NCBI GenBank assembly: GCA_001986395.2
Contig: MQVO02000006.1
Location: 1,488,001 to 1,552,000, forward strand
Origin: Irpex lacteus
Lineage: Eukaryota; Basidiomycota; Agaricomycetes; Polyporales; Irpicaceae
DNA length: 64,000 nucleotides
Direction of reading: 5' to 3'
Part shown: positions 56,869 to 64,000 of the stretch, piece after piece
Numbering within the stretch: the first letter of the stretch is position 1
How the letters are laid out: each line of letters opens with the position of its first letter
Made by a program: the position numbers and the translations under genes
The notes under the pieces: generated by a model
The model's database searches: none
What the model was told of the DNA's origin: nothing
The model's input: only the letters and a program-made list of their open reading frames with translations

Positions 56869-57992
56869 TCACTTCCTCACATCGCCTGGCAAAAGACTAT
56901 CCACAAAATCTGCAAACGTCTCCCAAACCTCGTCCGGAGGAACAACCCCCGCCCTCTGTTCGTCCCCATCTCTGTATTTACCCGTCTTCACTACAAAGCA
57001 AATATCGCGTCAAAATGAGCATTCCACCACCACGCGGAGCACCGTACTAAGTCGCAGGTTCTCGCGCCGTGGTGTCATTTACAGTGAGTACGGAATGATC
57101 GTGACTCACCGAGCACCCGCCACAATCCGAGCTCGACGGCTCCTCCACCGAGATCTGTTTCAACGTCGTCTCCTACGATCGCGATTTTACCTCTGTCTTT
57201 GCCCACTGCTTGTGGTCCATCGACACTGGCGAAGTCGCAATCGCGAAAGCTGTCGATGACGGCCTCGAAGAACGCGCGACTGGGTTTCCCGACGACCGAA
57301 GCCTGGACGCCTGTGGCGTTTTCCAGCGCTGCGACAAATGGGCCCGGACCTAGCGAGAGTGTATCACTGGTTGACGACGAAGATGACGAGGAGTCTATGG
57401 ACGCCGAGCGGATGTATCTCGCACGATGTGTTGCGATGAGTGGTTTGTGGCCCAGCAAGACGCGAAACGCAGTGTTGAGATGTTCGTATGTGAAGAGTGA
57501 CGGCGCGAGACCGACTACGACGGAATCATATTCGCATTCTTCTGCTGCGGATGCCACGGCCGTCATGAGTTGCGAATGAATTAGAATTGAACGGATCAGA
57601 GACGAACATTGGTTAGACTCGGACAAGCCACTGAGCACCTCGTCTTTGGAGGACGGCTCGAGAAGGCAGAACGGTCGCACGAGTCCGTGCTTGCGTAGGT
57701 GGCTGCTGAGAGCTCCGAGGCTTGTCCACATTTCTCTGCCCTTGCCTGTCTCATTCAAGCCGGTGGTGTCTTGCAGCTCGAAGCCCATGGACTGCAGGCG
57801 CGCTTCGAGATCTACGCGCCCCTCCTTGCTTGTGTTGCTGCAGAATCGGAATGCATGGTTATTTCTTCTGAGACGACTGAGAGCGGCGACTGCGCCTGGC
57901 GTGGGTGTCTTGCCGACGTGCAGGGTACCCGAGAGGTCGATGAGAAGGGCTCGGATGGGCGGACGAGAGCCGGGCGGAGATGAGAAGGACAT
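56869..57992 (-). CDS. HDHD2-like HAD-superfamily (class IIA) hydrolase
   Basis: Two exons: a long one from ATG 57992 and a last one ending at TGA 56869-56871, joined over a 120-130 nt intron at RVL|VKTGKYRDGDE. About 335 residues. HAD motif I is IRALLIDLSGTLHVGKTPTP (Asp nucleophile in DLSGT). Motif II is in FRFCSNTSKEGR. Motif III/IV is visible as VVGKPSRAFFEAVI and IAIVGDDVETDLGGGAVELG. The end is PPDEVWETFADFVDSLL, typical of HDHD2/LHPP relatives, which are phosphatases of small phosphomolecules or phosphoamino acids. A Ser-rich insertion (SIDSSSSSSSTSD) lies in the cap. Substrate unknown. Confidence 0.88.
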
Positions 57993-58314
57993 GTTTGGGC
58001 GTGAGATAGATGGGACAGAGAAAGCAGCACAGCGTTGATCATCTGTTTACCTTTCTTCTAATCTCTCATCTGCTCCCTGTAATCCGTGTAATCAGCCTGT
58101 TAACAATTGACCTCTGTGGCCACTCGGTTTCTTACTTTCCATTTAACGATGCTTACTGCGGAAGAATAAGTTATCCACAACAGTCGGAGGCCCAGGTGTG
58201 GCATGTGGATGCCAGGGCGGACGCTGTGCTCCCGAGACGCCGAGCATATGGTCCACCCAGACACTTGCTCTCACACCTTCGCACTCGACCACCACCACAG
58301 TCCCCGCACACGCA
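57993..58314. other. Divergent promoter region, HAD hydrolase / arrestin-like gene
   Basis: About 320 bp between two start codons. CT-rich stretches precede the arrestin-like ATG. No gene is seen. Confidence 0.45.
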
Positions 58315-60360
58315 ATGTCGAGCACAACCTTGCCCTACGACGCACCCCCGAGTGTCCCGCCGCCCTCCTTTTCCCGCACCCCGTCCTACTCAGCAGAACC
58401 ACAGGCCCACGAGCAGCGTCTCGCCCTCAACCCGAGACTCAGACCAAGACCCTCCGGAGAGTTCACAAAACACTCAAAAGCGGGCGGACTCTCTCTGAGG
58501 TTCCTTGGTCAGGAGGAAAACATCGCTGCACCCATTTACGGCATCGAAGATGTCATTGAGGGCATCGTCGATATTGCGAAGACAGACAATGTCCAAGCTG
58601 TCGACGTCAAGGTTAGTTCGCAGCCCGCAGCGTTAAAACCCATCGGACTAACACAGAACGGTCAAGATCAAAGGTACATTGCGATTAAAAGAGATCGCAG
58701 AGGGTGGCACGGTCAATTACGAGCTGTGCATCTCCCGTCAGTCACTCTGGAATAAAGATCGGGACCCGGGTGCTTGTCCATCTTCGCTATCATTCTCACT
58801 CCAACTTCCACGCAAGTTCAGCGACGGAAGAACAGAATTCGTGAGTCTTCCAGCTATTGATCCTACGGTGTTCTTGATTTCATAGTATTCACGGTGTAGC
58901 CCCTACCTCCGAGCCATGAAGTCCACATGAGTGGTCTGCCTGGCTTCAGAGCAAACGTGGAATACATCGTCACCGCGACCATCGACAGGGGCATCGTCAA
59001 AAAGGCGACCTCGTTTTTCCCCAAAGCAGACAAGTGAGTACACTCTCAAGTTTTCGCCTCTCCCCGTGGGGCACACTTCCGCACAGCGTCTACCAGGCAC
59101 GTCATAAACTGTGTACCTGCCTGAGACCGGTTTGAAAATCCCGTACAGTACTGACAGATCTATCTGTCTTGACCAGCAACTCCATCTCGACAGAGCTTGT
59201 GTATTACCCGCGATCTCGCCCGGCTGTCCCTCTCCCGCCTGCGATGACAATAGACAACAAGACCGGGATCATCGAGTCGCCGCAATGGCGCTGCTTCCAA
59301 TCCGTCATCCCAGCACACGGCCACAACGTCGAAGACATCCGCACAAAGGTACGCCTAACCCACGCCTGTCCACACTGTTCGTTCTATTCTGGGCTCACTC
59401 TATCTAATCTACGCGCGCGCGCCTCTCCTCCACAAACTGGAAATTAACCTGCCTTCTTTGCCTCCTGATACACAATATCGTGACGGCAGTTGTACATCCC
59501 GGCATCGCGGGTCTTCGCCATATCCGAGCCCATACCCTTCCACCTAGTGCTCAACTCAACGGCCTACTCACTCGCCGCGTTCATGCCTTATGGCCCCACC
59601 GCGTCTCTCCTCAGTGCCCACAAGCAACACACGCGGCTGCAGCTGCTCAGACAAACGATAGTTGATGTCCGGTATGTGCTTCTTATTTTAGTGCCGTACA
59701 GTTGGGATGGGATCATTCAGTTAAGCTGACTGAATTGACTTTGCGGGTGCATACGTGCGTTCTTGAACTTTAAAGAAATGAGGTCGTCTTCGGGACAAAG
59801 ACCGATATTTGGCGGGTTGATAATGTGGGGAATGCGAATTTTAGGCGCGGTGTGAGTCCTCTTTCCTTTCCCTCCTCTTCTCCATGTTTTCTGGGATATA
59901 TTGCGCTGGACACTACAAAGTGGAATATCTAACTGACCGGTTGTGTTAATTTTTTTGTACGCCCGACAGACCGACGGCACAGATTTCCTGAGCTTCTACG
60001 GCGAAATCCGCATATCCGACGAAGTCAAAGTCGGCAGCTTCCGCGCGGGTGGGCTCTCAGTTCGGGTACGTCTGAACCACCTACCTTACCTTACAACTCT
60101 CCTCTCACTCATATGTCTCTCCACATTGTGATGTGATCTTGCACACGTAGGACTTCCTGCTGCTGACGATGATCCCTCCCGACGTGTCCAAATCGCCGTT
60201 CAAGGAGCTCAGACAGGCGATCCCGGTGCGCATCACGACGGACGCGTTCACGCATGATGGGACGATTATGTTGGACTCGTTGGCGTATGATGATCATTCG
60301 CCGCCGTCGAGTGAGGACGATGCTTCGTCTGCGCGGATAGCGAACTATGGAGGATTCTAA
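58315..60360 (+). CDS. Arrestin-like protein
   Basis: About eight exons from ATG 58315 (MSSTTLPYDAPPSVPPPSFS). A disordered Pro/Ser/Arg-rich leader precedes the arrestin-type N domain: IAAPIYGIEDVIEGIVDIAK, the strand IEGTLRLKEIAEGG, then SLSFSLQLPRKFSDG, and FRANVEYIVTATIDR. The C-domain region includes STELVYYPRSRPAVPLPPA, VFAISEPIPFHLVLNSTAYS, GEIRISDEVKVGSFRAGGLS and VRDFLLLTMIPP. Fungal arrestin-like proteins often bring HECT ubiquitin ligases to membrane cargo; no PPxY motif is obvious here, so that function is not assured. The end is polar (SSEDDASSARIANYGGF). Confidence 0.78.
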
Positions 60361-60685
60361 GCGGCCAGGTTGGTTGCTTGGGATGGGGTACGAGGGGAGG
60401 TAGGAAAAGAGAAAGGGGAAGAGGGATAAATGCATGAGTATACTTAATTTGTTGTGTGTTTTTCTTGTATAGTGGTCGTGTATGTAATAAAGGTCTTTTA
60501 TACCCGAACGTCTTTCAGGCCTGTACTAAGGGGGATTTGAAGCAGCTACTCGATGATCCCTACGCATCAGTCATCCTGTGACCTCGAGGACACCATCTCC
60601 GAAGTAGTTTCACAGCACACACCAAGTACTCTCCTTCATAGTAAAATACAGTATACAAAGTCATATAGTTTGTTGGATCGTGACG

Positions 60686-61291
60686 TCATCCGCACTCCTG
60701 ACGCGACCTCGGAACGACCGCCGGAACTGCCTTTTGAGGCAATGCCGTCCCGCTATCCGCAATCACCAACATATAGAAAGCCTTCCGCGGCTGACTGGGC
60801 GCGCTATCCGTCCTTTGCTTCTTACCACCATCTTCCTCTTCAGTTCTCCCGTCTTCAAGACCTGGACTCTCCTCAAGGATGAAGAACCCCGACCATGCGC
60901 GCTGCAGTGTCCCTCGAAGACCCTTCCAACTTACGATCAGGCTTGAGGATGTACCCTCCAGGATGGCTGATTGTTTTGAGGTATGGTTGATAAGACGTAG
61001 TGAGACGTGTTGTTAGGGGAGTCATGACCCTGCTTGAGCTTCACGTCTTTTTCGTTCTCTTCAGCCTTTTCATGCTCATCATCCTCCACCGCTACGCGTC
61101 TACGTTGACCTATCTTTTACCCCTCCGTAGATATCTCGGTCGCTGGCTGGCTATCTGGGACCGCGAGTGTATGTTAGGAGTATGGAGGAGCTGCGGTGAG
61201 ACTGAGGGCTGATCACCCGAGGACGTCGAGCTGTTGGGTTGGCTGGTGCAGCGGTGTGTTTAAGTATGCGTTGTCTTCTTGTATTGATCAT
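60686..61291 (-). CDS. Possible small charged protein (weak model)
   Basis: Three minus-strand exons can be joined in phase from an ATG at 61291 (MINTRRQRILKHTAAPANPT). The second exon is acid/base-rich (VEDDEHEKAEENEKDVKLKQ). A 53-nt intron (donor GTACATCC, acceptor CACTGCAG) leads to AWSGFFILEESPGLEDGRTE and AFYMLVIADSGTALPQK. The first donor (GTCCCA) is poor. The plus strand has a competing 70-codon hydrophobic frame at 61000-61212. No family is recognised. This may be chance. Confidence 0.25.
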
Positions 61292-61419
61292 TGTATTCTT
61301 GCTTGGTTATAGGTGACAGGCTTGGCATTGAAGGATGATGTATAAGTGCGTGGATTTGTTCTGGCATCCCTACTCACGGTGGCTGACGACAACGTCTATC
61401 ATCGCAGACCTTCAGATAT

Positions 61420-63190
61420 CTTCGTCGCAACGTGCATTCAAAACCTCCTGGACATCAAGCCTTCAGAGCCGACGGAATCAAATTACTCAGGTATATGGTG
61501 CACGGGCAGCTTCGAGGGACCATGACCCCAACTCCTGCCTTGTACTTGTCTCCTTTTTCCCCTATTCGTGTTTTCGGCCATGTTCCATGTCAACCCTTCC
61601 ACTCTACTCAAGTGTCTCTTCCCTTCACAGCAGGATACCGCTAGACGCATATAGTCAGGTACGTCTGCGATCTATATCTCTTCATATTGAATGCTGATTG
61701 CCTATCTACCGCTTTCAGTATGAGAAATCGAAGCAGCGTCCGTGCAGCGTCTACCTCAAGACAGAGCCGACGGGATTCATACGGTAAACGAATAAAGCAG
61801 TTTCGACGGTGTCATGAGCCCAACTCCTGCTTTCCGTATTTTTTTCTTTCTATCCCTGGGTATCTCCTCGCCGGTCGTGGTTGCATCGTTATCCGATGTA
61901 AATGTCTTCCGTTAGAATCGCCTTTCTATCATCGTGGGCATTGCACATTCAAGTCATCGTCAAGTCGGTCGCGACGTGCCCTCAAAACCTCCCTGACCTC
62001 AATCTCGAGCGCCGACGGAATCCAGTTATCTAGGTATGGTGTTTGGGCAGCTTCGAGGGATCATGGCTCCAACTCCTGCCTTAGCGCTTGTCTCTCGTCT
62101 CTTGTGTTACTTGTCGGTTGCGTTTCTATGATCCCTCCGTGCTACTCACCCCCTCTCCTTCAAACTTTATAGATGGGACACTACCAGAAATGCTCAAAAT
62201 CAGGTCCGTCACCACCACACCTGTCCATTCCCGATGCTCATTCTCTATCTACCACTCCCATCTCAGGCAATCGAAGCCGCATACGTGCAGTGTCCTCAGG
62301 ATCACACCCTCACGGCTCTGAGCCGACGGTCCCCATAGGTAAACGGGTATAGCAGTTTCGAGGGTGTCATGAACCCAACTCCTGTTTCCCGGATTTCTTC
62401 TTTCTACCCGCGAGTGTCTCGTTGTCAATCGTGTTGCATTCGCGCCTGGCTATGAGGTTCAAAAGGTGCGCTCCCATGCACGTCTCCGTAGCCGATACTC
62501 ATTCTCGATCCATTGCTTTCAGTATCAAGAATCGAAGTCGCGTACGTGCAGTGTCCTCAAGATAACATCTCAAGATTCAGTCCCGGTGTTGATGGTTCCG
62601 ATACAGGTGATCGGATAAAGCAGTTTCGAGGGTGTCATGAGCCCAACTCCTGCTTCCGTATTTCTCCCCTCTGCCCCTGCATATCTCGTCGTCAGTCGCG
62701 TTGCATTCGTGCTCTTTGAGGTACTTACTTCCTTTAGAAGCGGCATATTAGGCACTCCTTCGAGATTTCGTCAAGCGACTAGTGCGTGCTACCAAGACAT
62801 CAAGACTTCAGGTCCATAGAGCACACCGGCGAATCGATCTGGTATGAGACATAGGCAGTTCCGAGGGACCATGACCCTGACTCTGTCCTTGTACATTTTC
62901 TCTTCCTTCTAACTCTTTGTCTGTCGCATCCTTATGAACCTTCCGCTCTACTGAATATCTCCTCAGCCATCAACAAGGAAGCGCATATTATTTGAAAGGT
63001 ACATACACTCATCACCTGCATCTCACCGTATATGACGCTGATTGTTTATATCTCTCTTCAGTGTAAGCAGTCAAAGTCGCGTACGTGCAGTGTCCACATC
63101 AAGACCTAGTGCCGATAGTATGCATATGCCAATGTAAACGGGAGGAAGCAGTTTCGAGTGACCCCAACTCCTGCTTCTTTGCCAAATTCG
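61420..63190. repeat. Degenerate tandem array of seven units, period about 235-305 bp
   Basis: Seven copies of a core, GCAGTTTCGAGGG...CATGA.CCCAACTCCTGC, begin at about 61506, 61797, 62047, 62352, 62620, 62855 and 63148. Most units also share, just upstream, a CAG-preceded stretch with GTGCAGTGTCCTC and a GAGCCGACGG-type end followed by GTAAACGG or a similar donor-like sequence. Copies differ by substitutions and small indels. No long reading frame is kept. See the findings for interpretation. Confidence 0.8.
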
Positions 63191-63199
63191 GATTGGCAC

Positions 63200-63794
63200 C
63201 ACACCCTCGGTATACTTGCCTTTGATAAAGGTGCAGTGCCAATAGCTCGGGGAAGGCTTCGAACGATTCAACGGCTTCTGGTCAAATCCTGATCCCTCTA
63301 TCGTATACATCTACACGATAGTCGTGCATCTCCTACGGAACTGAGCTGTTGTGCTGGCTCAGTCAAGGGTACTGAGTGCGTTGGCACACCATCTGGCCTC
63401 AGCTGGGGCTGATCATGCCATAACGCGAGTGTTGGTGGGGAAGACAATCTGTCACTCTAGTTTCTCCATAAAAACCCCAAAACTGCAGTAGCTCGCGGTG
63501 CAAGAGGAATTCTGAGGAAATTTTGGATAAACTATCGTTGCTGTCAAGAAACTACAGTTGTGATCATATGGCTAAGATAGCTTCTCAAAGCTTCTCAACG
63601 TGCGCACATGTTCTGTGTACGCTTACGACTACAGTATTACGTAGTTTGCAGACTTTTTGGAAACGAGGGATTCAATCCAGGCTCCGGTAGATGCTTCATG
63701 ACGTTACCAGAAAGAGGGGTATATGGGTATATGTAGTCCGACCAAACGAGAGAAAGTCTGGAAAATCGAAGGCACACATGTTACCTGCCTGCTC
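63200..63794. other. Non-coding flank right of the array
   Basis: No recognised gene or repeat unit; short AT-rich segments (63460-63560). Confidence 0.4.
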
Positions 63795-64000
63795 TTACAC
63801 TAGTTCAGCAGGATTTGGTATCCGCCTGAACGGATCGTCGCCAGGAAGGTGCCAGTGGAGGTCTAGCGGGGTATCCGGTGGTATCGAAAGTGGCGTGGAA
63901 CGTGCAAAAAAATCGTTGTCCTTCGTTTGCGTCGTGAATGCGTTGGCTCGTGCCAAGAGCGTATGTGGACTATTCATTGGATCGTCGGGTTCTTGAAAGT
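63795..64000 (-). CDS. C-terminal end of an unidentified protein (cut by right edge)
   Basis: The minus-strand frame is open from the window edge to a TAA at 63795-63797 and ends ...FQEPDDPMNSPHTLLARANA, TKDNDFFARSTPLSIPPDTP, DDPFRRIPNPAELV. The composition is protein-like (balanced hydrophobics, many Pro) and the frame has no start before the edge, as expected for a final exon. The family is not recognisable from 67 residues. Confidence 0.4.
   Translation of the reverse strand, partial: FQEPDDPMNSPHTLLARANAFTTQTKDNDFFARSTPLSIPPDTPLDLHWHLPGDDPFRRIPNPAELV

Noticed and set aside
60553..60882. 109-codon plus-strand frame after the arrestin-like gene
   Set aside because: Composition is plausible but it lies opposite a spliced minus-strand model and has no recognisable domain; neither is strong.
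1..64000. CRISPR arrays, operons, Shine-Dalgarno sites
   Set aside because: The window is intron-rich fungal nuclear DNA. The only tandem array (61.4-63.2 kb) has a 235-305 bp period with degenerate units, not short direct repeats with unique spacers.

Overview
The window is nuclear DNA of a filamentous basidiomycete, most likely an Agaricomycete. Nearly every recognisable gene is cut by several short introns (about 50-65 nt, GT...AG). Gene density is about one per 2 kb on both strands. Mushroom-lineage families occur (DUF6533 membrane proteins, RTA1-like exporters) beside single-copy eukaryotic genes. I see no tRNA, rRNA, CRISPR array or intact transposase.

Layout. 1-6 kb: 5' end of an acidic nuclear-type protein running off the left edge, a MITE-like inverted-repeat element, FMC1, a head-to-head SmF/Dr1 (NC2 beta) pair, and a MAK32-like PfkB protein. 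6.6-9.7 kb and 22.2-25.2 kb: two inverted copies of a roughly 3.1-kb segment, each carrying the same five-exon or four-exon gene of unknown function. 9.9-21.7 kb, between the copies: an exonuclease III-type AP endonuclease, a Kre9/Knh1-type GPI protein, the ESCRT-III subunit VPS24, mitochondrial IDH2, and an SSD1/Dis3L2 homologue.

25-32 kb is gene-poor, with a small Tyr/Asp-rich protein and a tail-anchored protein. 33-40.4 kb holds three RTA1-family genes. 40.7-49 kb: an Rpr2/SNM1-type RNase MRP/P protein, a BTB/KCTD-like protein, a small unrecognised protein, VID27, and a Ctp1/Sae2/CtIP DNA-end resection factor. 49.7-53.9 kb: two tandem DUF6533-type seven-helix proteins. 54.7-60.4 kb: a MetE/UROD-fold protein, an HDHD2-like HAD hydrolase and an arrestin-like protein. 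61.4-63.2 kb: a seven-unit degenerate tandem array with splice-site-like borders. The right edge cuts another minus-strand gene.

The genes do not form one pathway; most are housekeeping genes in a normal fungal mosaic. The accessory elements most worth a second look are the inverted duplication of an undescribed gene, the decayed repeat array, the RTA1 cluster and the DUF6533 pair. All coordinates come from reading splice sites by eye: gene ends are usually firm, and some internal exons are tentative.
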